64,000 bases of DNA from JL08 sp039969355 (lineage in GTDB: Bacteria > Pseudomonadota > Alphaproteobacteria > Rhodobacterales > Rhodobacteraceae): NCBI GenBank assembly GCA_039969355.1, contig JBDVOA010000031.1, positions 62,001-126,000 of the forward strand, given 5' to 3'. Numbering within the stretch: the first letter of the stretch is position 1; each line of letters begins with the position of its first letter. Under the pieces are notes generated by a model. That model did not search any database and was not told the origin of the DNA. It saw only the letters and a list, made by a program, of their open reading frames with translations. A program made the position numbers and the translations under genes. Positions 52,643 through 60,866 of the stretch are shown here, piece after piece.

Positions 52643-54367
52643 ATGGACCTTGAAACACCCACCACGCCATCCGCAAGGGCGCAGACTTCATTGGAAGTGC
52701 AGCAAGATTTGAACCGCGCCATTGACGCGGTGGTAGTGTCAGGAGTTTTGGGCAAGAGTGAGCGTCGAGCTCAATTGCTGCGCTATCTGGTCGAAAAAGA
52801 ACATGCGGGACGCGGAAAGGAACTCAAGGCCTATTCTATTGCGTTGGATGTATTTGCAAGAGGAAGTGATTTTGATCCGAATACCGATAGTATTGTACGC
52901 ACGGAAGTCGGACGGCTGCGTGACGCCCTGACCTTGTATTATGCCGGCAACGTAGATCCAGAACTTCCCAGAATTGACATTCCCAAGGGCACCTATCGAC
53001 CCACAATTTCACTGAGCGAAACGCCGACCGTGCCGCCCATGAAATCCCCACGTTTAATAGCTGCACTTCGTGGTCTGTTTGCGGCGCTCACAGTGGCTTT
53101 GGTAGTGTGGGTTACTTATGCTTTCCTGCCAAAAGAAATTCCTGACGAAAACAGTACGGCACCGCCGTCTGAAACTCCCTATCAAATCGTACGCATTGCA
53201 ATCGCGCCTTACGAAAGCTCTGGCAGCCAGACTAATGTAGAAAGGTTGGCATTTGGTCTTTTTTCGGAACTTTCGATGGATTTATCTGCGTACCCGTGGA
53301 TATCTGTCGTTTCTCCGATCGGCGAAATCGATAACGCCAATGAAATTCTGGCGGACTACGTTTTTAAAGGTAACATTCTTTGGGACGGCGCGACGATCCT
53401 TGTCAGTTCTCAGCTCGTATCGCTTCCCGAGCAAAGGTTGATCTGGACCGGGAACCAAACAGTTTCGACCAAACTGGTGGAAATTGAACAACTACAGCGC
53501 CAACTAGCTAGCGAAGTTGTTGCTGAATTGGGTAGCGCCCGCGGTATCGCAGCCGACCTTGTCAAATCAATCAATGCACGGTCTTCGGGCACCGATCTGG
53601 ATGCATTCGTGTGCTACGCGGGCGCCTATCAATATCTGGTTTCACCTTCAGACGAACTGCACCGGGAATTACGAAACTGCCTCATGGAGGTGATCAGCGA
53701 ATATCCCAATTACGGTGAAGCATGGGCTGCGCTTGGATGGATCTATATGGACGAGGCGAGGTATGGCCGAAATCCAAGGCCGGGCGCAAATTCATGGACG
53801 GATGCGAGACACGCAATTGAAAAGGGCCTTGATTTGGCGCCGTTGCGTACAGCGACATTGAATGCTGCGGTCATAGAAAGCGTTGAAGCCCCTGAACAGA
53901 ATCTGGAGGCTTTCCGAACCCATAGCAAACGATTGCTTGAATTGTTTCCGCGCCATCCCAGCACACTAGCTGTCGTTGGATCGCGGTTGGCGGAATTCAC
54001 CGGTAATTGGGATCTCGGACTGGAACTGGTCAATCAGGCGATTGAACTTGAACCGCGCCCACCGACCTGGTTCTTCAAGACAAAGGCCTATCGGGCGGTA
54101 CTGCAGACCGACGATCAGGCCGCACTTGCGGCCACGGCGCCGCTGACTACGCGCACGTCAATATCGGAACTGCTGCTCGTCTATCTGGCAGCTGCCCGGA
54201 ATAACCTATTCGAAGTTATGGAAGAACAACGCAGTCTGCTCGCAGAACAAAACATCACTACAGACGAGGATCTTCTCAACTTTGTTCTTGGACGTCGATA
54301 TGTCGACGAACTTGAAGCCGAGCTACTGAGGCAACTGTCAGAAGCATTCGCCAAAGATGATACCTGA
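52643..54367 (+). CDS. winged-helix-like, membrane-anchored TolB-like/TPR protein (putative sensor-regulator)
   Basis: The 574-residue protein has four parts. Residues ~15-122 form a DNA-binding-like domain known from CadC-like and adenylate-cyclase-associated proteins (QLLRYLVEKE, LKAYSIALDVFARGSDFDPN, SIVRTEVGRLRDALTLYYAG, IDIPKGTYRP). One membrane helix spans about 138-162. A TolB/FlgO-like domain follows (about 183-310: RIAIAPYESSG, FGLFSELSMDLSAYPWISVV). The rest is TPR-like helical repeats (about 330-570). This resembles one-component membrane regulators with a cytoplasmic DNA-binding head. Its targets are unknown; it is convergent with the Srf/Tag-like operon (15 bp between stops), so it may or may not belong to that system. 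Confidence 0.8.
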   Translation: MDLETPTTPSARAQTSLEVQQDLNRAIDAVVVSGVLGKSERRAQLLRYLVEKEHAGRGKELKAYSIALDVFARGSDFDPNTDSIVRTEVGRLRDALTLYYAGNVDPELPRIDIPKGTYRPTISLSETPTVPPMKSPRLIAALRGLFAALTVALVVWVTYAFLPKEIPDENSTAPPSETPYQIVRIAIAPYESSGSQTNVERLAFGLFSELSMDLSAYPWISVVSPIGEIDNANEILADYVFKGNILWDGATILVSSQLVSLPEQRLIWTGNQTVSTKLVEIEQLQRQLASEVVAELGSARGIAADLVKSINARSSGTDLDAFVCYAGAYQYLVSPSDELHRELRNCLMEVISEYPNYGEAWAALGWIYMDEARYGRNPRPGANSWTDARHAIEKGLDLAPLRTATLNAAVIESVEAPEQNLEAFRTHSKRLLELFPRHPSTLAVVGSRLAEFTGNWDLGLELVNQAIELEPRPPTWFFKTKAYRAVLQTDDQAALAATAPLTTRTSISELLLVYLAAARNNLFEVMEEQRSLLAEQNITTDEDLLNFVLGRRYVDELEAELLRQLSEAFAKDDT

Positions 54368-54382
54368 GAACAGCCGGATCCG

Positions 54383-55987
54383 TCAGTCCAATACCATCCA
54401 CAAGAGTTCGGAGAGCGAAAGCTCGGAGCGTTTTTCATAGACCCGCAGATCCAGCCAAAACCGGGCAAGCATCAAAAGGACTTGAGTTTGCTCTGATCCG
54501 CGGAGATCCTTGCGAAGTGTGGAATACGCGGAGTCGCGCACGTCTGGACCAATTTCGCGCGACAGCACTTCAAGTGCGGAGCGCAATGACAGCAAATATG
54601 TCACCTCGAGACGCCGCATTTCAGCAAGCTGCCGGGTATGTTCGCCAAGCTGGGATTCCACCAGCCCAGACCCCTGAAGACTGTCCTTGGAAGAGCGTTG
54701 CAGTGCAACCAACATACGAATATTCGATACCTTATTCGAAATCCTGTCAGCATTTTCGTTCAGGATCTCAACCAGCACTGCCCCGGCAAGAAGTGTCGAC
54801 CGCGCTGTTTGTTCAAGCGATGCTCCAACCTTCTCGCGCGCAAGGCGAAACTCCAGCTGTAGGTCATTCAGCGCGGTCTTGCGGCGCGGATCAACTTCCG
54901 CCTGTGCCATTTTCTCGAGTTGGATAAGGGGATCCGCGCGCTCTGAAGACGTGTCAGATGCGGATTCAGAAAGTGTGACCCAGCGGTCGCGAATTTTGCG
55001 CAGTTGACTGTCAGAAGTGGCTACATGCGTCGCCAGAACAAACCGCGTGCCAAAAGTTGGCGACGACAAGGGTTGACCGGTGTCAGGATCAAAGGGCGGG
55101 TATTCGGTGCGTTGCGCGCTGTATATCTCGTTGGAGGTCGATAAGACAGAACCGCCACGGGTCACAATACCACCGGTCTGACCATGGCCGCGCCCCAACG
55201 CATTCAGGCGAAATGGTTCAAGCATCAGTTCTTCTGCATTGCCGTAAATATCAAACAGACCAAGTGGGTTGGCGGCGCGCAATCCGATGGCGCTGAGTGT
55301 TCCGCGAGACGAGCTACCGGATTGATGTATGGCATAATCCGACATTGTGCCTTCGCCAAAGAATAATGGGCGTGCGAATGCAATGGGATCAACACGGCTA
55401 CCTCCCCGTGCGGCATATTCCCATTCCGCTTCGGTTGGCAGGCGTACAAAGGCATCGGCCCCGTCCTGCGTGGGCAACTGATCTTTTGCGTTCTGTAGCA
55501 GCCAAACCGAATACCGGCGGGTCAGATCAACTGCCTCAAACCAGCCGAGATCGCCCTTTGCCAGCCTGTCATTGCGTTGCGGGTCGCTACAGTCTTGATT
55601 GAGTGCGTTGAACTGACCCATGCTCAACTCATAACGGGAGATGTAGTAATAACTGTCCCCCGCGTCCTGATCGACAAAGGATCCGCGCAAGAAATCCGCC
55701 TTAAGATAATCCGAATAACCAGTTTCTTTGACAGATTGGCCCAGACGTATGCGGCGGTCATCCATCGGGTCTTCAATGTCCAGAGGCACGATTGCCTTTT
55801 GAAAAGCCATCGCCCCGCCACAGGGCATCGGGAGGATCAAGTCAGCCGCCTGCGACGTCGCGCCCGGATCATAAAACGTAACAGGCCATTCGGTCTGGAA
55901 GTCAGCGTGCTCATTGGCGAGCCCCTGCCCGCCTGTTCCCGACAGAACCAGTACACACAAAAGAGTAATTTCACAAACCGACTTCAT
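54383..55987 (-). CDS. SUMF1/FGE-fold secreted protein, TagR-like
   Basis: The 534-residue protein has a signal peptide (MKSVCEITLLCVLVLSGTGG, cleavage near GLA/NEH). An FGE-sulfatase (SUMF1) domain covers about 75-320, shown by YYISRYELSMGQFNAL, RLPTEAEWEYAARGG and GLFDIYGNAEELMLEPF. The usual FGE 'GNVWEW' and the catalytic Cys region are altered, so it is unlikely to be a formylglycine-generating enzyme. The C-terminal ~210 residues are helical, probably coiled-coil. In Pseudomonas T6SS the periplasmic TagR has the same fold and works with TagS/TagT to trigger the PpkA kinase. It is the last gene of a tightly packed operon; its ATG overlaps the permease stop by 4 bp. Confidence 0.82.
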   Translation of the reverse strand: MKSVCEITLLCVLVLSGTGGQGLANEHADFQTEWPVTFYDPGATSQAADLILPMPCGGAMAFQKAIVPLDIEDPMDDRRIRLGQSVKETGYSDYLKADFLRGSFVDQDAGDSYYYISRYELSMGQFNALNQDCSDPQRNDRLAKGDLGWFEAVDLTRRYSVWLLQNAKDQLPTQDGADAFVRLPTEAEWEYAARGGSRVDPIAFARPLFFGEGTMSDYAIHQSGSSSRGTLSAIGLRAANPLGLFDIYGNAEELMLEPFRLNALGRGHGQTGGIVTRGGSVLSTSNEIYSAQRTEYPPFDPDTGQPLSSPTFGTRFVLATHVATSDSQLRKIRDRWVTLSESASDTSSERADPLIQLEKMAQAEVDPRRKTALNDLQLEFRLAREKVGASLEQTARSTLLAGAVLVEILNENADRISNKVSNIRMLVALQRSSKDSLQGSGLVESQLGEHTRQLAEMRRLEVTYLLSLRSALEVLSREIGPDVRDSAYSTLRKDLRGSEQTQVLLMLARFWLDLRVYEKRSELSLSELLWMVLD

Positions 55988-57180
55988 GTGCCTTCTCTCA
56001 GAACAGTCGCTGGATCAAACCGCTGTGCGCGCCACGCCGCAATACCGGAGGCCAATAAGACCAGTGTCATAACGGCCGCGCAAATTCCAATGCCCTGCGA
56101 AAGTGGGATAAAGGCAATTGCCCCGTCCCCTGGCAAACCCGCGCCAAACAATCCGTCGGCCACCCGCCCTGCCACAAGGAACAACACAAATGACAGAACC
56201 AGACCAAGGCAGCCCGCGATGGCGGCCTGTATCATCGGAAAAACCGCAAGCGCCCGGCTGGGGAATCCGATCAGCGAGATCGAAGCCAGAACAATCCGTT
56301 TGCGCATCACATCTGCCAGGAACCCGATGACAAGTGCGGCACCCAGCCCTACTGTTGCACAGATAGCGGTCAGACCCAGCGCCAGATCAAGCTTGCGCCC
56401 TAGTCCCAATAGCGACTCAACCTCCTGTGTGCGTGCGCTGGTTCCAATCTTAAGCTCTGCTTCAAGCCGGGCTTGCAGGGGTGCTATGTCTTCAAGAGCG
56501 CGCGCATAAACGCGGATGCCCTCGTAAGCGACAACCCGTGCCTCAAGTTGGCGTTCACCCTCAATACCGTAATCTGGTAATGCATAGGAATCATAATACG
56601 CTTCTATCAGATCAAGGGTGTCGAACGGCAGAAAGACGGCGCTTCCCGCCGCTGACGTATCTGGCAGGATTGCTGCTACTTGCGCGGTGAGTACCAATTG
56701 TTTGGGTCGCCCTTCGGCCTGCGTTATGACTTGAACGTTATCGCCGGCAGCAACTTCGAGTTGACGTGCGACCTGCGCACTTAGCGCGAAGAGTTTCGAT
56801 CCAAGTGAAATGTCTTTGGGCAACGACGGATCGCCGTTGCCCGATGGAATGGCAATCGCCGACACGAAAACCCGCCTACCTTCTTTGCGCACCGAAACAA
56901 AGTCGAACTGGCCGCGCACTTTCGGCGTCATGAACACGATTTCGGACCAGTCCCTAAGTCGATCTAAGTCGTTGGGTGTAAACGTCCCGTTGCCTTGCGT
57001 ATCAATCTGGCGTGTCGCCGGATCGGCCAACATTTCCCCGATCAGGGCCTGATAGACGCCGTTTTTGACACCCAGTAAAACCAGTAGTGGAACGAGCACG
57101 CCGACAATCGCGGCGACATTGCAGAACAAAAAGAACTTGTCGCGCACCAAGTCGCGCCAAGCCAGAATGACGATCAGCAT
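55984..57180 (-). CDS. FtsX/MacB-type ABC permease, TagS-like
   Basis: The 398-residue protein has one N-terminal membrane helix (FFLFCNVAAIVGVLVPLLVLL), a large periplasmic domain (about 45-270) and three C-terminal helices (DLALGLTAICATVGLGAALV; AIAGCLGLVLSFVLFLVAGR; GICAAVMTLVLLASGIAAW). This is the type VII/FtsX layout of mechanotransmission ABC systems that act on periplasmic partners rather than moving substrates through the membrane. The C-terminal AWRAQRFDPATVLREG is typical. It overlaps the ATPase gene by 7 bp; TagS of the T6SS threonine-phosphorylation pathway is the closest functional match by context. Confidence 0.85.
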   Translation of the reverse strand: MLIVILAWRDLVRDKFFLFCNVAAIVGVLVPLLVLLGVKNGVYQALIGEMLADPATRQIDTQGNGTFTPNDLDRLRDWSEIVFMTPKVRGQFDFVSVRKEGRRVFVSAIAIPSGNGDPSLPKDISLGSKLFALSAQVARQLEVAAGDNVQVITQAEGRPKQLVLTAQVAAILPDTSAAGSAVFLPFDTLDLIEAYYDSYALPDYGIEGERQLEARVVAYEGIRVYARALEDIAPLQARLEAELKIGTSARTQEVESLLGLGRKLDLALGLTAICATVGLGAALVIGFLADVMRKRIVLASISLIGFPSRALAVFPMIQAAIAGCLGLVLSFVLFLVAGRVADGLFGAGLPGDGAIAFIPLSQGIGICAAVMTLVLLASGIAAWRAQRFDPATVLREGT

Positions 57181-57920
57181 GGCGCGGCGCCAAGGGTGCT
57201 TTTGACCTGCCCGTCCTCTTGTAAGAGTGCCGTCAGGTGCCAGCGTGCAGCATCAACTCGCTTCGTGTTTTCGCGATCGTGCGAGGCCAGTATGATACCA
57301 CAGTTCTGTGTGGTGGCCTGTTCAAGAAACAGGTCCAGAACAGCGTCGGCACTGTCGGGATCAAGCGCTGCGGTGGGTTCATCAGCGATGACAAAGGCGG
57401 GCCTATGCGCCAGCGATCGCGCGATTGCGGTACGCTGACGTTGCCCGATCGACAATGCGCCAGGCTCCATATGGGCGACGCCGCTCAATCCAAGTCGTTC
57501 GATCAGAGTGTCGCACCATTCCGGATCAAGGCGTTGGGTCAGCTTTTGTGGCAGCGCAATATTCTCGGTGACACTCAAAAACGGCATCAATCCGCCGATT
57601 TGGGGTACAAAACCAAACAGATGCCCCCGCGCCATCGCCAATGCTTCACTGCGGGGCCCTTGTGCCCAAAGAGCCGCAAGGTCAGTGTTACCAGTGTCTT
57701 CCTGCAATATCGAATACACCCCACCCGGAGACGGCGGGCGCAGCAGACCAAGCAGTTCCAGCACCAGCGTCTTACCAGAGCCACTGGCGCCCGTAAGTAT
57801 CGCAACTGACCCAGCCGGCAAGTCAACATTTTCGATCTCAAGGTCAAATACCCGATCCTGATCGCGCAGGCTCACCTGCATTCGGCCGATATGCAACCCG
57901 CCCCGCAAAGGATGGCTCAC
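57174..57920 (-). CDS. ABC transporter ATP-binding protein, LolD/TagT-like
   Basis: The 248-residue ATPase has intact motifs: Walker A GASGSGKT, Q-loop FGFVPQIGGL, signature LSIGQRQR (one change from LSGGQ), Walker B FVIADEPTAALD and switch His LASHDR. It would energise the FtsX-like permease encoded next. LolD, MacB, FtsE and TagT share this form. It overlaps the vWA gene by 4 bp and the permease gene by 7 bp, so the three products are probably made in fixed ratio. Confidence 0.9.
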   Translation of the reverse strand: MSHPLRGGLHIGRMQVSLRDQDRVFDLEIENVDLPAGSVAILTGASGSGKTLVLELLGLLRPPSPGGVYSILQEDTGNTDLAALWAQGPRSEALAMARGHLFGFVPQIGGLMPFLSVTENIALPQKLTQRLDPEWCDTLIERLGLSGVAHMEPGALSIGQRQRTAIARSLAHRPAFVIADEPTAALDPDSADAVLDLFLEQATTQNCGIILASHDRENTKRVDAARWHLTALLQEDGQVKSTLGAAPC

Positions 57921-59872
57921 GGCAATACGTCAAATGGCATCGCAAATACATATTCCCCGTCAGGCGCGTCTTTGTAGAGCGGTACCCAGATCGCCGAGTC
58001 CAGTAACCACTTGCGATATTGTGCCAACTTTTGACGCATCCCGTCCAAAATGGAGCGCCGATTCATTGCGCTCTGCGCCCAGCGTTCCTGCGTGGTCAAC
58101 ATGATCTGGCTTTTGTACGGCAAGTCCTCAAGGAATTCCAAAGCACCACCCAAAGTTGCGCTATCAGGATTGATCAGACGGTCAGGGTTTTGCGCCATCC
58201 GGGATACCACATCGCGCACTTGCGAAAAAAAGTTCGCGGCATCATCCGCCCCTCGACTTTGTTCGCCCAATGTCAGCAGACTGGACAAGTAATCTGCCAT
58301 TGTTGCCATTTCGTTTTTGGTCACCAGCAGGCGCGGCTCAATCGCAAGTGATCTTGGGTCTTCAATGGCCTTTTCAGACACCCAACCTTCGATAACATCG
58401 GGTGCCTGTGTTCCTTCCTGTCTGCCAAGATAGGCCAATCGCATTGCAAGGCCGAGGTTTACCAGTTCCTGTCCTGCCTCGTCAGGTGATAAAACGGTTT
58501 CTTCATCACGAGCAGACCTGATTATGTCTGTCAGCGCGATCACCAATCGGGTTACTGTAGCTTCCAATGCCTGAGGCGAGCCGTCTTCAATTCCGTAGTA
58601 ATAGCTTTCGCCATTGAACTTGGACAGCGCGCGATACTGACGCGCGGCGTACGCGTGTTGAGACTGTCCACCAGCAGGTGTCTGCAAATGCAACGTCATG
58701 ATCGCAATGCCTTTGTCCTGCGCATCACGTTGCAATTCGGCAGGACCTATTTGCGACCGCGCGTTCGGATCGTTGACATCCTTGGGTCCTGCGTCGGTTA
58801 TCAAAACAACAACGCGCGCGTCAAACGGATCATCTCCCTCTGGTAGCCAGATGGTTTTGCCAATCGCGTCTTCCACGCCTGCCAGACTGTCTTCGTTGAA
58901 CCCAGGTGAGTTCACCCCTGCCACTTGCGTTGCTGCGCGGATAGTCGAAATCACATCGTCCTGCTGGCCGCGTCGCTTGAGCGGCAACAGGACCTTTGTG
59001 CGGTATTCAAGTTCAGCAGCTGAATCTGGATTATCGCGAAAAGCCACGACACCAAACTGCACATTCTTGCCAATATCAGTTCCAGCAAGTTCATTGACAA
59101 CCTTTTGCACGGCAGTCTGCGTACTGGCGATATGGGGGCTCATCGATTGGGTGGTATCAAAGACAAATACGATTCCGGCGTCAAAATCCTCATTCTGTGG
59201 CGTGTCTTCTGGCTCATCGCGTAGCGGAACCGAGGCTATCTTCATCAATAGGTTTTCTTCGTACGTCAGCGGGTGCAATTCCTGAGAGAAATCAAGAATT
59301 GGCATCAAATAGAGCTGCTCAGTGATGTTTACATATTCGGTAGGTTCCGCAGCAACGACCCCCCTATCTGCCGGGACAGAGCCCCCGTTTAATTCAGAAA
59401 GGATGTCGGCCTGAATGGCTACCAGCGCCTCGTTCTCCATGAGTGCCCGCAGGCCGGTATCCGTATCCATGATCAACTGCCGTTTGCGCCCCGCCGCATT
59501 GGTGAAAGCGGCTACGATGTTCTGTTTCCATGGCACGACACTGCCAGACTTCACCCACCCCTCGGGCGAGCCAGAAATCGACGGTCCAACCTCAACCCAG
59601 CCGTCGCGATTTTCAAAGACATACAGCGGTTGGAATGCCGGATAGGTACCGATGGCCGCAGCCTCTGGGCCAGAATGCAAACGCGCCTTAGGACGGGTCA
59701 GAACCCGCTGGTAAATCGATTTGCGCCCCTCGACCAATAAGGGCCCGCCAGCCTCTTGTGCATTGGCAAGAGGAATACCAACCTGACTGATAAAAATCAC
59801 AATCGCTGTATTCAGACACAGAAACTTTGAAAGGGCGAGCAATACAGCGCTACGGCTGCGGGCAATAATCAT
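57917..59872 (-). CDS. secreted SH3-like/vWA protein resembling the C-terminal half of PpkA, without kinase
   Basis: The 651-residue protein has an N-terminal hydrophobic signal or anchor (about 15-38). An SH3-like segment follows (about 53-115: RVLTRPKARLHSGPEAAAIG, FQPLYVFENRDGWVEVG), with NIVAAFTNAAGRKRQLI just after it. A von Willebrand A domain lies at about 232-460, with the metal site DTTQSMS (239-245) and VVLITDAGPKD. A long helical C-terminus follows. This order matches the extracytoplasmic part of the T6SS Thr kinase PpkA, but no kinase domain precedes it; instead the chain starts with a signal sequence. AAAGGGG precedes the ATG at 59872. The gene starts 23 bp inside the upstream gene. 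Confidence 0.82.
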   Translation of the reverse strand: MIIARSRSAVLLALSKFLCLNTAIVIFISQVGIPLANAQEAGGPLLVEGRKSIYQRVLTRPKARLHSGPEAAAIGTYPAFQPLYVFENRDGWVEVGPSISGSPEGWVKSGSVVPWKQNIVAAFTNAAGRKRQLIMDTDTGLRALMENEALVAIQADILSELNGGSVPADRGVVAAEPTEYVNITEQLYLMPILDFSQELHPLTYEENLLMKIASVPLRDEPEDTPQNEDFDAGIVFVFDTTQSMSPHIASTQTAVQKVVNELAGTDIGKNVQFGVVAFRDNPDSAAELEYRTKVLLPLKRRGQQDDVISTIRAATQVAGVNSPGFNEDSLAGVEDAIGKTIWLPEGDDPFDARVVVLITDAGPKDVNDPNARSQIGPAELQRDAQDKGIAIMTLHLQTPAGGQSQHAYAARQYRALSKFNGESYYYGIEDGSPQALEATVTRLVIALTDIIRSARDEETVLSPDEAGQELVNLGLAMRLAYLGRQEGTQAPDVIEGWVSEKAIEDPRSLAIEPRLLVTKNEMATMADYLSSLLTLGEQSRGADDAANFFSQVRDVVSRMAQNPDRLINPDSATLGGALEFLEDLPYKSQIMLTTQERWAQSAMNRRSILDGMRQKLAQYRKWLLDSAIWVPLYKDAPDGEYVFAMPFDVLP

Positions 59873-60866
59873 TATAAGCCCCTTTGGCTAAGGTTGACGT
59901 AAGTGTGGACAAACGCTGACAAATTACAATCAGAAGATTTTCGGCCTCAGGCGATCCGGCCGTCTTGGCCCGCGCATAATACTCAGCTGCTGTTGCCGGT
60001 TCGTCGTCAAACGACAGCCCAATAGTTGTTTCAAACGTTGCATCGACTTGTTGCGCGTCATTAAGCTTACCGAACAAAAGCAACGCCTCAGGCGATCCGG
60101 CATCCACGCCGTTTTCTAGGAGCCGAAGGCTGTCGGATGCGCTTATTCGGGCGCCACAGTCGCGCAAAGCTACCTCAGTCTTTTGGAACCCACCGGTAAT
60201 CTGATCGAGCACTGCAAATGAGCACGGATCAACGTCCGCTGCCTCATCGTCCGGCTCATAGGCGATGCCGGTGCTTTCGGTTTTTTCTTGTTCGAGCCAC
60301 AAAAAATAGACTGCCACGGCGGCCAGCAGGGCCAACAGGATGCACCAGATGATCCATTGCCCGCTAGACGTTTGTGTCGCGATGACTGGCTCCAGTGCAG
60401 GCTCTTCGGTGGGCGAAACGAGTTCGTCTATTTCTGCGACAACTTTGGCGCGCTGCTCAGCAATTGGGCGGTTCACCACGGAAGACCGGATTTCACCCAC
60501 TAACGCGGGCGCGGTCCGTGGCAAAACATCATCTGGCCAGATCACATCAACTGATTGACCTGCAACCGAGATCCGAAGGGGCGTATATTCAGCGATCTTG
60601 TTTACGATCTCCGGTCCAATCCGGATCCACAGCGCTCCACCCTTGTCTTGCATCGGATAAGGTCCAAAGGCATAGGCCTCGGCTTGCCAGTTTCCGTCAC
60701 CGATTGTTATCGGGCCGTCGCCTTCAGATGCGCCGAGCCATCGATCACTGTAGGTGTCAAACACCTGCACGTCGACCGTGGGTTCGGTAGAATTGACGGC
60801 CTCCAGAACAAGGTAACCAAACCCACCACCGGGTTCTTCCGGATCAGGAACCACGCGCAATGTCAT
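59850..60866 (-). CDS. unknown single-TM protein with C-terminal helical repeats
   Basis: I do not recognise this 338-residue protein. Residues 1-~125 look beta-rich (VDVQVFDTYSDRWLGASEGD, GGALWIRIGPEIV). One membrane helix spans about 170-190 (WIIWCILLALLAAVAVYFLW). The C-terminal ~130 residues have Sel1/TPR-like helices (LRLLENGVDAGSPEALLLFG, AAEYYARAKTAGSPEAENLL). With no signal peptide, the N-terminal domain is probably cytoplasmic and the repeats periplasmic, which would link the cytoplasmic SrfBC proteins to the periplasmic vWA and TagR-like proteins; this is inference. It overlaps srfC (4 bp) and the vWA gene (23 bp). Confidence 0.75.
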   Translation of the reverse strand: MTLRVVPDPEEPGGGFGYLVLEAVNSTEPTVDVQVFDTYSDRWLGASEGDGPITIGDGNWQAEAYAFGPYPMQDKGGALWIRIGPEIVNKIAEYTPLRISVAGQSVDVIWPDDVLPRTAPALVGEIRSSVVNRPIAEQRAKVVAEIDELVSPTEEPALEPVIATQTSSGQWIIWCILLALLAAVAVYFLWLEQEKTESTGIAYEPDDEAADVDPCSFAVLDQITGGFQKTEVALRDCGARISASDSLRLLENGVDAGSPEALLLFGKLNDAQQVDATFETTIGLSFDDEPATAAEYYARAKTAGSPEAENLLIVICQRLSTLTSTLAKGAYNDYCPQP

